Shown: positions 9,701 through 19,722, counted from the stretch's first letter. The stretch: DNA of 64,000 nt from Eremothecium cymbalariae DBVPG#7215 (GCF_000235365.1 NC_016450.1:1-64000), one strand, 5' to 3'. Translations and numbers: made by a program. The notes: generated by a model from the letters alone, not told the origin.

Positions 9701-10111
9701 GTTACCGACCCACGATGGATCATACTCGATAGCGCTCCTCAAGTTCTGCTCTGCTTGAATTAAATGTTGCTCTCGTAAACTAAAATCAGTTATATTGGAC
9801 TTAGCCAATTTCAAATATGCCCACGTCAGAAACCCATACAATGAGGCTGATTGTGGACCTTGCAGTACTTCAAATGCCATCTCTATCAACTTGATACCAG
9901 CTTCAACCATACCATGGTTGCAGTAAGCAACTCCAATGGTTAACCAGTGCTCTTTATCCGACCTCTCCTCAACTAATAGCGTTTTTAAATCTGCTGGATC
10001 TTCTGGCAAATCATTCTCCAAATCAATCGACACAACTTCCTCTGAATCCCTCAAAGGAATGTCTAAAGAAGTCGCAAATTTGGTCTTCGGATAATCAACA
10101 ATGGATTCCAT
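6770..10111 (-). CDS. CTR9: Paf1 complex subunit Ctr9
   Basis: Ctr9 is the scaffold of the Paf1 complex, which travels with RNA polymerase II and promotes H2B ubiquitination, H3K4 methylation and elongation. The 1,113-residue protein (1,077 in S. cerevisiae) starts MESIVDYP and is built of tetratricopeptide repeats from about residue 55 to 850. A charged coiled-coil with many Glu/Lys/Arg follows (about 900-980). The tail is acidic and basic, ending in poly-Asp/His and Asn runs. The first ATG at 10111 fits. It diverges from NOP8 across 237 bp, as YOL145C/YOL144W do. Confidence 0.96.
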   Translation of the reverse strand: MESIVDYPKTKFATSLDIPLRDSEEVVSIDLENDLPEDPADLKTLLVEERSDKEHWLTIGVAYCNHGMVEAGIKLIEMAFEVLQGPQSASLYGFLTWAYLKLAKSNITDFSLREQHLIQAEQNLRSAIEYDPSWVGNMLATVDLYYQRNFYDKALETADIFIKKGQEDDKRQGKPSRLNVLFLLMRAKLLYQKKNYAASLRLFQELLVLDPTLDPDPRIGIGLCFWQLKDSSMAIKSWERALQLNHKNRTARILVMLGNFRNALTVSENDQQFVDQFTDVLSDLKNIFVENRETPVLLVLLQFYYYLTGNYDNVIAIYEKKISQWAPLVANTILSDSAFWCGRAYYAKSDFRRAFSMFQESLRRNEDNLLAKFGLGQSQLQNKLFEESILTFENIYKTQESIQELNYILGLLYSAKCFDNQFSKLSAKEKSSLVGKSINFLEKYIKLTTAKKNQLVAVKAYLVLSELYELQTQYKQSLQYLSKAVDQWKYSGLEDISLEISNNLGCFHFINGDIKSARKYFQEAFDAISSTNHKNISETTVKYNIARAAESEDPEKSMSLYQQILSEHPGYVQAKIRSIFLKYLEDKEDKFATDLEELLEQNDSDLEVRSFYSWYLKNVSREKNDANGEDRETKHNRETLTKYDSHDLYALISLANQYVTIARDTKKSSSQKEQDKSKQSFLKAVQLFQKVLQIDPLNIFAAQGLAIIFADSKRFGQALEILRKVRDSLDNEDVHLNLAHCLLEMKDFVKSIENYEITLSRFENIGHKSTVLNLLAFAWYSRGLKEKSLACFQKALQYTKEALQLETNTPESKFVYSLMFNVAFIEFQIAEVLRRAGPRDRTLAQLEQSLVDLDEAVNLLKKFSNSHSVLDSGEEIQQRIQLGEGTMKGALERCIKEQKEYEEKKDMKLANAKKLMEEEEQRERERLRKLEEEERIKREKQTEQFKRLQEEAQRLMEERATIEDFMDDSNLPPSDSEFADEEEGAEKKTKAKKKKPTKRAKRTKTTTDVDEESVPTKRRRKSKKAIVSDPEDEDLDGAPNEDEKLKPNRGKKSAISEEFVNTSDEEDSAVETVKSTNSDVDLDAESDNIKKEEKGDHHHQDDDDDNNNEQYDE

Positions 10112-10348
10112 CGCACTAGAGCCGCTAAATATTACTATCCCTCTAAAGAAGGTCGCTTAACTGATGGTATCCACTGATTTCTGTATAGTTAGTTCTCATA
10201 CTTTTTTGTTCGGAATCCAAAAAAAATATTTAAAGCGTTATCGTGATGAACGGATTACATCGCTGATTGAAAATTTTGAGAATGTCATCTGATTAGAAGC
10301 TCATCTCATATCAATATACCAAATAAAAGAGTAAGTAAGCAATCCCAA
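10112..10348. promoter_or_regulatory. Divergent promoter CTR9/NOP8 with RRPE- and PAC-like sites
   Basis: TGAAAATTTT at 10268-10277 resembles the RRPE element, and AGCTCATCTC at 10298-10307 is one base from the reverse of the PAC box (GCGATGAGMT). This RRPE-PAC pair, 50-80 bp before the NOP8 start, is typical of ribosome-biogenesis genes, which NOP8 is. A poly-A tract near 10219 probably keeps the region free of nucleosomes. Confidence 0.5.
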
Positions 10349-11782
10349 ATGGTTTTATGCAAGCGTGTTTACGTTGGGAATCTCTATAATGATATAGAAA
10401 GATGTACCCAACAGCTGTATGGGCGATTTGGGCAATTTGGGAAGTGTCTGAGCTCGCAGTTTGAGTGCCATTCGCATTTTGCATATATCATGATGGAATT
10501 TGATAGTGAACACCAACTTAATAGATTGAAAGCAAGCTTTAATAACCTTAGTTATATGGGAAATAAGCTTAAGATAGATGTTGCCAAACCTGATTGGAAG
10601 GAACGCTGGATGATTGAAAATCAGAACAAGAGTTTAGAGGAGGCAAAGAAACGACAGATGCTATCGCAACAATGGGAGCATTACAAGAAATTGCATAATA
10701 TTAAGAAATCATGGATAGATCGTAAGGAAGTAATAACTGGTAGAGTTAGGAAGACACCAAGGAGCAAACATAATTTAAAGAGTATGACCTTCAGAATCAC
10801 CATGGATGGAAAGTTAAAGGTGTTAAAGTGTTACAAGACCAAACTATGGGGATACGAAAGAAATAAGTCTTTAAGAGATTTGGTGTACAGTTTTACCGAC
10901 AAATATTGGCGTGATGGATGTAATCATATTGTGGATAGATTGGACTACTCCAGGACAAAGAATTCATTGCGTTTTGAGAGTACAAACGGTGATTCTATCA
11001 CCGTAGATTTAAACCATAGTACAGGTACCGTAGAAGGTCCTGAAAGCTCTGAAGAATTCAAAGTAGAAAGAGAAATAACGCATGGAATTTTAAATGGAAT
11101 GTTAGAGAATTTTGATTTTGCCAAGCCTGTCGAATTGGAAGTTGAAAACGAACCTGCTGATGCTGATTACGAGCTTAACGCGATGTATAAGAGCGAATTG
11201 GTAAGTACTGAAGCTAAACACCCTGATCAGGAGGTGCCACCACTAGGACTAATAGAAAGAAGCGAAGACGCAAATGGTTATGAAAGTGTATCTAGGGCTC
11301 ATAATGAATCCAAACAACTTAATACAAATATTGACAAAGAGTTAAATAAAAATCCTGCTATTAGTAATACGGAAGTTCTCAGGAACGTATTCAATCCACT
11401 GAATGTAGAAAATGCTCAGTTCAAATTGATAGAAGAGTCTGACGAAGACATTGATCACGAGAAAGACATTTCTGAACCAACTGGGATAGATGTTATAGAG
11501 GTTAATAAGGCTGTTGCCATCCCAGAGAATCCAATTAACAAAGGAAACCCTAAAGGCTTATTCTTTCCTCACTGGCAATCTCCGTTCTTGTTAGCGCAGA
11601 CACAACTCCATAAAGTCAAAAAGTCCAACCCAAATGATCAACAACAGCTTACATCATGGGAAGAAGAATTTTGGAGAAATAGAGCAGCCTGGACTCGTGA
11701 AATGAAGCTAGCAAGAAGAGATGTTCTACGTCAGCTCAAAAAAAGGAACTCTAGATCGCCAGGAAGTAATATTCTAGTATAA
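10349..11782 (+). CDS. NOP8: 60S ribosome assembly factor Nop8
   Basis: Nop8 is a nucleolar protein needed early in 60S subunit assembly, working with Nip7 and the helicase Dbp6. The 477-residue product (484 in S. cerevisiae) has an N-terminal RNA-recognition motif at about 6-85 (KRVYVGNLYND; IMMEFDSEHQLNRL). Basic sequence follows, then an acidic, poorly conserved middle. A conserved C-terminal block contains FFPHWQSPFLLAQTQL and WEEEFWRNRAAWTREMK. It is syntenic with YOL144W and convergent with RIB4. Confidence 0.93.
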   Translation: MVLCKRVYVGNLYNDIERCTQQLYGRFGQFGKCLSSQFECHSHFAYIMMEFDSEHQLNRLKASFNNLSYMGNKLKIDVAKPDWKERWMIENQNKSLEEAKKRQMLSQQWEHYKKLHNIKKSWIDRKEVITGRVRKTPRSKHNLKSMTFRITMDGKLKVLKCYKTKLWGYERNKSLRDLVYSFTDKYWRDGCNHIVDRLDYSRTKNSLRFESTNGDSITVDLNHSTGTVEGPESSEEFKVEREITHGILNGMLENFDFAKPVELEVENEPADADYELNAMYKSELVSTEAKHPDQEVPPLGLIERSEDANGYESVSRAHNESKQLNTNIDKELNKNPAISNTEVLRNVFNPLNVENAQFKLIEESDEDIDHEKDISEPTGIDVIEVNKAVAIPENPINKGNPKGLFFPHWQSPFLLAQTQLHKVKKSNPNDQQQLTSWEEEFWRNRAAWTREMKLARRDVLRQLKKRNSRSPGSNILV

Positions 11783-11862
11783 TAGTGGTTATTTACACCT
11801 TAGGTTACATAAATTCAGGTCATAATTATACTAAACAAGTTACTAGTAGAACGCTCTTAAGC

Positions 11863-12363
11863 TTAGTGTCCGAATTTAACTGCCATTTCCACGGCGACTG
11901 CGCCAAAGTCTTCTCCGTGGTTATGACCAGATGCTACTGGAAAAAGCCCAGAACGAATCAATGCTTGTTTTTCACTCAAACACGTCAAAATTCCAAATAT
12001 AACTGGAATGTTAATCTTGAACTGCAATTCCATCAATGCACGACTTACAGCTTCACAAATGTACTCAAAGTGCATACTGTCTCCTTTGATCAACACACCG
12101 ATTGGAATAATTGCATCGTAATGCACACCCCTAGCTTCAGCTTTAGCAACAAGTCTACTGGCAGCAAATGGTAATTCATAAGAACCTGGAACACTTTCAA
12201 TATGAATGTTCTGCTCTTTGACTCCTAGACTTTGCATGGTCTTCACAGCACCGCTGACTAATGCGTCAATTATGTTCTTGTTCCAACGAGCATGCAGAAT
12301 AGCGATTTTTAATGAAGAACCATCGTATTTCTGATCCGAATTAGCCAAGCCAGAAATTGCCAT
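11863..12363 (-). CDS. RIB4: 6,7-dimethyl-8-ribityllumazine synthase
   Basis: This enzyme condenses 5-amino-6-ribitylaminouracil with 3,4-dihydroxy-2-butanone 4-phosphate in the penultimate step of riboflavin synthesis. The 166-residue protein (169 in S. cerevisiae) carries the family signatures: LHARWN near residue 25, VPGSYELPFAA, IPIGVLIKGDSMHFEYI, and GHNHGEDFGAVAVEMAVKFG with the catalytic His region at the C-terminus. The subunit length fits the fungal pentamer. The ATG at 12363 aligns with the family start. A CATCACGTGA box lies ~120 bp upstream. Riboflavin production is a trait of Eremothecium, but nothing in this gene is unusual. Confidence 0.97.
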   Translation of the reverse strand: MAISGLANSDQKYDGSSLKIAILHARWNKNIIDALVSGAVKTMQSLGVKEQNIHIESVPGSYELPFAASRLVAKAEARGVHYDAIIPIGVLIKGDSMHFEYICEAVSRALMELQFKINIPVIFGILTCLSEKQALIRSGLFPVASGHNHGEDFGAVAVEMAVKFGH

Positions 12364-12698
12364 CTTTTCCTTTAACCTAGCTTATTGTAATCGATGAAGC
12401 TGGTGTATTGAATGTAACGAAGTGGTGGAAGAGATGCTATGGTTTTCAATTTATGTAAACCGGAAATTTAACTGCACCCCGCCATCACGTGAATGATGAA
12501 ATATCCATATATATATATAAGCATGGCACCCAAATGTATAGCAGTAAAATGATCTGGAATTAGTTAAATTCATGTAATGTAAGTTGAATGTAATACGCCT
12601 CCTAGTTTTAGTGTCAAATAATTGCAAATCGTTCGATAATATTGAAAAATTACAGTTTCTATGTATTTTTATCTACATTCTTTAGCATACAAATTAAC
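12364..12698. promoter_or_regulatory. RIB4 promoter and RPD3 3' region
   Basis: A CACGTG (12486-12491, in CATCACGTGA) lies about 120 bp before the RIB4 start and could bind Cbf1, Pho4 or a related factor. A short AT microsatellite at about 12507-12520 provides a TATA-like run. Nothing else is recognised. Confidence 0.45.
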
Positions 12699-14000
12699 TC
12701 AATAGAATTCATTTTCTTTTTCTACAATTTGATCTCTGGCGAATTGTGAACCACCAAGAGTGTCCTTAGCTTCATGCGTATCTTCTTCGACATCACCTAG
12801 ATCTTCAGGATCTCTAGGCACATGATTTAATTGAACACTAGGAGCATATTTTGTGTGTTCTAGATTGTTTATTATAGCCATTAGGACTTTATCCAAATAT
12901 TCTGGACTATTTACATTGAACATATTAGAAGGCCTAACGTCCAATTTATAATCTGGCCCATAGTACTCGTAATAATCATTGTATGGTAGCTCTTCATCTA
13001 AGACGATATTGTTTAGTAAACCTGTTTCAAAAGCCCAAGTACGGGCAACGTTTCTCATCGTATAACCACCTCCACCGACAACCATCATTGGAATGCCAAA
13101 GGATTTGACATAGTTCACACAGTTCGCATGCCCTCTCATGGATAAATTGAAGCAACCTAAACGATCACCAGAAAGAGAATCTCCTCCACACTGCAAAACT
13201 ACTGCAGATGGTTGATACCATTCCATAATTTTTCCAATGACAGGTTCAAAAACAGATTTATAGGTTGCGTCATCAATACCATCCCTCAATGGCACATTCA
13301 CGGAATAATACTTACCTTTTCCAACACCGGTATCCCTCAGTTCACCAGTACCGGGGAAAAATTCACCGTATTTGTGGAAAGAGCATGTCATAACACGATC
13401 AGTAGTATAAAAAGCCTCCTCAACACCATCACCATGATGTACATCGATATCTATGTAAAGAACTCTTGGATGATATCTCAACAATTCAATGATACCTAAG
13501 ACAATGTCGTTCAAGTAACAAAAACCAGAAGCTTCAGATTTTTTAGCATGATGTAGACCGCCTGCATAGTTAATAGCAACGTCGCATTTGCCGCGGTTTA
13601 AACGAGCTGCACCTTCCATAGAACCACCACCAGATATGCTACAATACTCATATAAACCATCAAATACGGGACAATCATCACCAACGTTAAATTTTACACT
13701 TTCTTTTTGAAACATGTCTAGGTTATCTGGAGTTACACGAGATAGAAAATCAATGTACTCATCTGTATGAAACTGACACATCTCTTGCTTTGTAGCAGGC
13801 TTTGCCCTGTATATTTCCATTTTCTTATACAAGCCATAATTCATTATTAATGAGTGTGTCATTCTTATTCTATGGGGCTTCATAGGATGACCTGCTCCAT
13901 AAGCGTAGTTCCCTACATCAGCGTCATAAAAGTACGCGACTCTTTTCTTCTGAGAGGAGTTAACAGTAAGATCATCAAAAGGTTTCTGTACAAATACCAT
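12699..14000 (-). CDS. RPD3: Histone deacetylase Rpd3 (class I)
   Basis: Rpd3 is the Zn-dependent lysine deacetylase of the Sin3-Rpd3 complexes that repress transcription in the nucleus. At 433 residues it has exactly the S. cerevisiae length and is very highly conserved. The catalytic charge-relay histidines are H150-H151 ([19 protein letters not shown]). The zinc-binding D186/H188 lie in [16 protein letters not shown], and the active-site loop is [14 protein letters not shown]. The C-terminal tail is acidic and ends NEFY as in YNL330C. The gene sits directly after RIB4 (YOL143C), the point where the chromosome XIV gene series begins to interleave. Confidence 0.98.
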   Translation of the reverse strand: MVFVQKPFDDLTVNSSQKKRVAYFYDADVGNYAYGAGHPMKPHRIRMTHSLIMNYGLYKKMEIYRAKPATKQEMCQFHTDEYIDFLSRVTPDNLDMFQKESVKFNVGDDCPVFDGLYEYCSISGGGSMEGAARLNRGKCDVAINYAGGLHHAKKSEASGFCYLNDIVLGIIELLRYHPRVLYIDIDVHHGDGVEEAFYTTDRVMTCSFHKYGEFFPGTGELRDTGVGKGKYYSVNVPLRDGIDDATYKSVFEPVIGKIMEWYQPSAVVLQCGGDSLSGDRLGCFNLSMRGHANCVNYVKSFGIPMMVVGGGGYTMRNVARTWAFETGLLNNIVLDEELPYNDYYEYYGPDYKLDVRPSNMFNVNSPEYLDKVLMAIINNLEHTKYAPSVQLNHVPRDPEDLGDVEEDTHEAKDTLGGSQFARDQIVEKENEFY

Positions 14001-14213
14001 AATTGAACGCCAAAGAGCTTATGCCAATCTATCTCTGGCTATTTATTTGTTTAAGAATGTTGATTAGTGTTCGCAAGACTGACATAGGTATAGAATCTTC
14101 AAAGGGAAAATTCGGATGATTGTCGTCATCATGTACGTAACAGATGATGAGTCTTTATGGATTATAAATATATTATATAACTAACTTACTATCTCATATA
14201 CATCGGCTTCCTC

Positions 14214-17200
14214 TCAACTGCTTTCAAAATTTGCCCTGATATTTAAATAATGGTCTAATTCCTCCTTAGAGACACTTGGAACTAAGTTTCTCTGAGCTTT
14301 TACGAAATCATCCATGGTGACGATGATGCGGGTATCTGCTTCTTCTGCGACATTCTCGAACCAGTAACGAACGGAAGAATTCTTGGAATTTATCTTATTG
14401 TATTCGTTAACTTTATTATCCACAGTGCGAGCAATCCTTGTCATTGCATTCAACATTGCATCAGAACACAAGGCATAAAAATCGGCACCAGTGTATGTAA
14501 ATGGACAAGCCTTTGCCAATTCGCAGAACTTTACATTATTATGAAGCTTAAACTTCCTTGTTAAAGCCTTTAGAATGTTTTGCTGTTTTTCATTTGTATC
14601 TGAAATGCCTAAATAAAGCAGCTTATCGAACCTACCCGGTCTGAGCAACGCTTCATCGAGTAAATCTGGCCTATTTGTGGCGCCAATAACAAAGACTCCA
14701 TCCCCAGTTGAACTTAAGCCATCAAGTTCTGCAAGCAACTGAGAAACAATACGATCCATTACTCCACCAGAATCACCCTGGTTACCTCTTTTTGGAGCGA
14801 CAGAGTCCAGTTCATCAAAAAAGATAACACACGGCTTGGCATCTCGTGCCTTTTGAAAAACACGACGAACATTAGCTTCTGATTCACCAATATACATATT
14901 CAATAACTCTGGCCCCTTAACACTAAAGAAGTTAAGAGAGAAGTTAGTCGCAACAGCTTTTGCCAACAACGTTTTTCCTGTCCCTGGGGGGCCATAAAAT
15001 AGTATACCACTACGTTTCTTCATACCCGATGAAAACAACTCAGGATGCTTTAATGGCATATCGATGGTATCCATAATTTCACCCTTAACGATTTCCAGAC
15101 CTCCAATATCATCCCAGGACACGTTAGGAATTTTAGGAGCACCAATAGCATCTGAAAATTCGTCACGTGCTCTATTAATTGCTTGTGTTAGGTCTTCAGA
15201 ACTAATATACATTACACCACCTTCCCAAATCTGTGCGGTTGGACTATTTTTATATCTTTCAAAGCAACAAACCTTCGAAGTGTTGATAATAGACTTTATA
15301 TCATTTGGCGTTAATCCTGCAGATTGTAGGGCTAATTTAGAAATCACAATATCTTGGGAGACAGCAAAATGAGCCCTAGAATTAAAATTAATAACATCAG
15401 AAGACAAATACCAGTTAAATATCTCTGTCCGTTGAGCTTCAGTAGGCACTGGGATTTCAACTTCAAATTTAACCTTGGACCTCACTGAGTTGGGAATGAT
15501 ATCCAAATCGTTTGTAGAGAAGACGAAGATGCTTCCCGGATAAAGGCTTGAATATTCGGTGACAGTTTTTGCTACTTCTATTCCCATAGACCTTGCAACT
15601 TTAAAAGTAGCTTGATCAGAGGATTGGTCTTCTTTTTCCAAAATCCCTTCAATGTGGGAGAGGTACACAATGGCAGGCTTCGTATATGGTAAAACGGCCT
15701 CGATTTTAGCGCGTATCAAACCAATAAAATTGGCTGTAGCATCAGAAGCGTTTGCATTAGGGTCTAATGACAAACAATCAATCTCAATAAGATGAAGGCT
15801 CATTTCTCTACATAGAGACCTTACTAGAGTAGACTTGCCAACATTTGGGGTTGATGAATGCAACAATATGGAAGAAGTAGCGCGAATACCATGTGATAAG
15901 CATTGCTTGTTGATAATAATAATATCTTGGAACCTTTTTGCGTAATCAAATATATTACAGTCATAATGAAATATTGGATCCATTTTATAATATGAAATGT
16001 AGTCACAAACCGATAAAGGAGGTAATGGGAAGCAACTAGTATTAGATATTACCAATTTCGTTTTTTACTATGGATCCTGAATGCAGAAGTGATATTTGTA
16101 TCTTCATTCATTTTAACAGTATCAATTTTAAACCAGACAAGGGAATCATCATGATAAGTCATTGACAAATCATTCAATGATTCCGAATACAGAACAGAGA
16201 AATTAGAATCAAACGTGACAGGTATCAAATCTCCATTAAAGAAGGTTCTATCTTTTTCTGTGATAAAAGAGGTCAAATTATTGAGAATGATCTTTTGATA
16301 AATCATTTGAGAATTTTCCCAGCTCCCCACTCTTGATACAGTTACCGATGAAGCCGTAGGAATACCTTCTGATGCCTCAAAACTACAAATTGTGACTTCA
16401 TTATTATCCAAAAAGTTCATCATTAACCTTGGAGTAACATATAGTACATTTGAAGAAAAACTATTTGGAGAAAACAGGACAAATAACATGGCAATTCTTG
16501 AAGTATTCTGGTTTTCAATCATTATTTTTGAGCCACTTGTAACCCCAAGCTTCATTAGGATTTCAGCTCTGGCAAACACAAACAGAGAATCATCATCCAG
16601 CGGATCGGGTGTTGGAGTTATTAATGACGTTTCTATGGGCCTAGACAAACACTCTAACTTCAAAGAGAGCTTTCCAATTTCCTCTTCAGAAACAATTTTC
16701 AAATGAGCTGTTCCATTCAAGAACGGTTTGATACCACTGCTTTTATTCTTGAGTAAAAGTATTTTAGTTGTCTCAAAATCTATAATACCTTGAAAATAAG
16801 GTGAACAATCTATAAGCTTGCACCATGGCTCAAAAATCACTTGGCCACTGTGTACAACGGTTGTTTTATTTTGAATATCACACTTGATTTGCAGAAACTT
16901 CAGCTGATCCTTCTCATCAAGTGATATCAATTGATTGTATAGTTTTTCTTGAACCGAGACAGATATAGAATCCAGTATCGGTGGTGGAGACATAACAGGT
17001 TCTACCTCACAAAAGTCAATTAAGGGCGACGAATCTGGTGTAACATTCCCCACCTTCGAAGGAAGGTCGATAGTGTTATCCTTCAATTCTTCTCCAACTG
17101 TACACTGTACCACATATCTTACGAAAGATTCATGATAGCTAGGAAGTTGTATTGAAACGTAAAATAGAGCCTCAGGTGAGTTCAAGGCCGATACAGTGTC

Positions 17201-17287
17201 AACTTCAAAGAGTTGAAAGAACAAATCCTTAGACAATTTGCACAACGAAGAGCCATTTGATGAAAATAGGAGATTTGCTCTTGTCAT
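14214..17287 (-). CDS. PEX6: Peroxin-6 AAA+ ATPase, interrupted by a frameshift
   Basis: Pex6 forms a hexameric AAA+ motor with Pex1 that extracts the import receptor Pex5 from the peroxisomal membrane. Two overlapping frames together give about 1,020 residues (1,030 in S. cerevisiae). Frame one runs from the ATG at 17287 to a stop at 16049 (412 residues; N-terminal domains). The second frame is open from about 16064 to 14214 and holds a degenerate D1 ATPase (Walker A-like TPNVGKSTLV) and an active D2 with GPPGTGKT, VIFFDELDSVAP and an SRH region. The second frame has no upstream ATG of its own. The switch falls at an A6 tract (16061-16066, minus strand) and needs one extra base to restore the frame. 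Sequencing error or a real null allele are both possible. Confidence 0.9.
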
Positions 17288-17498
17288 CTGAACTATTACG
17301 TTAAACTAGTTGTTTACCCCGTCAAAGACTTTCAATTAAACAGTGCTTCTTGTACCAGCAAAACAGTTTTACATGGAATTCTCTAACATGGCCAATAATA
17401 ATTATGTCATATCGCTTCCTTAAAAAAATTATGTAAATGGGACTACAATCAGCAGAAAAGTAGATATAGTATTAACTTGATACAAAGTGATACATAAT
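17288..17498. promoter_or_regulatory. PEX6 promoter and MDJ2 3' region
   Basis: This AT-rich spacer lies between two minus-strand genes. No specific site is recognised. Confidence 0.35.
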
Positions 17499-17933
17499 TT
17501 AGTATCTTCTAAGTAGGGAACTCTTCTCGAGCAGTTCCTTGGCTTCATTGATCTTCATTGCCACATAAGGACTTCCGCCTTTATCCGGATGATTCATTAT
17601 CATTGACGTCCTATGTTTTTTCTTCAGCATTTTATCATCTAAATATTTAATTTCATCAGAAGTTATAGATAGTATCATCATAGCTTCCATCTCATTCATT
17701 TTCTTATTAAACCCTCCTTGATATTGTTCTAGTTGCTGACGTAGGTGCTCGGGCAAATAACTACGATATTTAGAACTAGGATTGTAGAAATCCTTATATT
17801 CCACATTAATCTTGTTAAGCCGTGCTATCATGGCTGGAGTTAACCTTCTATAAACGTCCCATGCTCGTAAACCAGATTTTACGGTTATTGCAAACACTGT
17901 AATCCCAGCTGCAATTATAATTGGAAGTACCAT
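17499..17933 (-). CDS. MDJ2: Mitochondrial inner-membrane J-protein Mdj2
   Basis: Mdj2 is a Pam18-related J-protein of the mitochondrial inner membrane that stimulates Hsp70 Ssc1 at the import motor. The 144-residue product (146 in S. cerevisiae) has a hydrophobic N-terminal anchor (about 3-18). A linker with YKDFYNPSSKYRSYLPEHLR leads to a C-terminal J domain containing the essential HPD at 115-117 (MNHPDKGGSPYVA) and INEAKELL. Length, architecture and position next to PEX6 match YNL328C. Pam18 itself is an alternative by domain alone, but gene order decides. Confidence 0.93.
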   Translation of the reverse strand: MVLPIIIAAGITVFAITVKSGLRAWDVYRRLTPAMIARLNKINVEYKDFYNPSSKYRSYLPEHLRQQLEQYQGGFNKKMNEMEAMMILSITSDEIKYLDDKMLKKKHRTSMIMNHPDKGGSPYVAMKINEAKELLEKSSLLRRY

Positions 17934-18747
17934 GCTATCTATCTGCTTGCAAAATAATGATGTAATGTAGAATTACAGTTTCGTTTAAACACTATCAAAC
18001 GATAAATGATGTAACTTATTTTTTATCACGTTCAATTTTTACCACAGTATTCATATATCCGTTAACCACACTTCTAGACCCAGGTTCTTTGGAATATATG
18101 GCCAATATGCACAACCTCTTTTTGGCGATGCGTGAGTTTTAGCTCTGCGTTAACGTCTCTTCCACTGTCCGGTATTTCTAATATCAAGTCCGGCCGGACA
18201 CCAAGACATAAAACGTAAATGGTTATTTTAAAGCTCATCCTAGGATTAAACTACGCAGAGTGATTCATATACATACAAGGTAATGCTGCAGGCAAGGCAG
18301 TTCGATAACGGTTATAATCCGATTTATTGTCACCTAAAAAACTCCGTAGATAGGCTATATAAAATATAATGGTCTTCTAATACATAGCACCTCGGAAACA
18401 AATATAGTGGCGAATGGCAATGGGCTGCAAGTAATGCACAGCACGGATTATTATTTGGATATATTTTAAAGACATTTTATGAGGAGAGAGGTGCCATGGC
18501 AATATATTCATTTTTACCCCTTTAGTTCATTAAAGTTTGAGGCGTTTATATTTCCGGATTGGCCACTCGGGCTAGATTCTGGATGACTAGAAATTGAGAC
18601 TATTCAAATGGTTTCAATATATGAAATACAATTATATATAATTTATAATTGTTCGGAAATAGTTTTCACACTTGTTGAGATCAATACTTAGTGACAATTC
18701 AAACTGGAGACTAGGAACCTAAAGATACTATTTATGAGTAATCTGAG
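17934..18747. promoter_or_regulatory. Long divergent intergenic region MDJ2/EGT2-like
   Basis: At 814 bp this is the largest gene-free gap. A perfect 12-bp palindrome GTCCGGCCGGAC lies at 18188-18199, with another GTCCGG at 18167-18172. CGG/CCG half-sites like these are bound by Zn2Cys6 factors. A TATATATAA run at 18633-18641, 107 bp before the EGT2-like start, is a plausible TATA element. The long upstream region suits a tightly regulated wall-protein gene. I find no small gene or tRNA here. Confidence 0.45.
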
Positions 18748-19587
18748 ATGATGTTGATGATTAGGATATTGTTCATTATCGCCAACATGGTAGTTAGTAC
18801 TTTTGCATGGTATTCTAACTCTAGTATAGACGAGACAATAACGTCTTCGATTTTGAACCATTCTAATTACTCAATTTCCAACTATTACACGTCTAATGCG
18901 GCTATCCAAACAATATCTACGGTCCCTCTTAGTACCAAACACCACATTAATCAGACCAGTACCACCTCAACTGTAACTGCGTCTAGTACAACCCATTTTG
19001 TTAATAGTACAACCGCCCACCTAACACACAAAACTGATACTAGCGTTATAAGTGGTGACACTACCATCATATTTACATCATGGTTTCCAGTTAGTACTGT
19101 GCACGCTACGTCTGCTGCCGCAAATACAACGGACTCTAGTATATCTAGGGGAATGGATTCTCAAACGAGTGCAACACGTGGAACACAAAGCTCTGATAAA
19201 ACCAACTCAGGTTTTGTTATTGATACCACCTCCAGGTCGTATGGTTACCCAAATAGCACATCCGGCAATATAGGATCAGATGTTTCTTCTACATTTACGT
19301 CCATATCCATTACCGATACCGATACGACGACTGAATCAACAATCTCTACGCCGAAAACAGGCCACAACGAATCAACAACAGAGAAAACCTCGCTTCCAAC
19401 TGAAATACCAACTGAAATACCAACTGAAATACCAACCGAAACAGACGGCCCATCAAGTGCTAGCACCGCCACCACTACTGAAAGCACCTCATCTACCCAC
19501 TCATCTAGTTACCATGGTTCTGCTACCTCGCCAAAAACTAGTTTATGGAATGCGTGTATCGGTATCCTAGTTATTCTGCTCCAGTAA
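18748..19587 (+). CDS. EGT2: Ser/Thr-rich GPI-type cell wall protein at the EGT2 position
   Basis: The 279-residue product has a signal peptide (about 1-20, cleavage near STFA-W), a long Ser/Thr-rich body with many potential O- and N-glycosylation sites, and a hydrophobic C-terminus (about 264-279) that fits a GPI anchor signal. Four 12-bp repeats at 19396-19443 encode consecutive PTEI units. It lies between MDJ2 (YNL328C) and PFA3 (YNL326C) on the plus strand, exactly where S. cerevisiae has EGT2 (YNL327W), a GPI protein of cell separation. EGT2 is about 1,041 residues, so the homology rests on position and composition. The symbol is tentative. Confidence 0.65.
   Translation: MMLMIRILFIIANMVVSTFAWYSNSSIDETITSSILNHSNYSISNYYTSNAAIQTISTVPLSTKHHINQTSTTSTVTASSTTHFVNSTTAHLTHKTDTSVISGDTTIIFTSWFPVSTVHATSAAANTTDSSISRGMDSQTSATRGTQSSDKTNSGFVIDTTSRSYGYPNSTSGNIGSDVSSTFTSISITDTDTTTESTISTPKTGHNESTTEKTSLPTEIPTEIPTEIPTETDGPSSASTATTTESTSSTHSSSYHGSATSPKTSLWNACIGILVILLQ
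19396..19443 (+). repeat. 12-bp tandem repeat inside the EGT2-like gene
   Basis: Three identical units CCAACTGAAATA are followed by a fourth with two mismatches. They keep the frame and encode Pro-Thr-Glu-Ile repeats in the stalk of the wall protein. In-frame minisatellites of this type commonly vary in copy number between strains. Confidence 0.9.
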
Positions 19588-19722
19588 TAATATTTATACT
19601 ATGCTATATGTCTTTGATCTTAATTATCATGACGTGCTTAGAAGATACGAAATAGAAGTGAAGTGTATAATTTAACCGATTCTTTCTTCCGTATTATAGT
19701 TTTAATATATTAAGCTTAAATT

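Noticed and set aside
16049..16066. Programmed -1 ribosomal frameshifting in PEX6 (and DAL82)
   Set aside because: A AAAAAAC heptamer is present, but in both genes the incoming reading frame is not in the X-XXY-YYZ register needed, and no relatives are known to use it. An indel is simpler.
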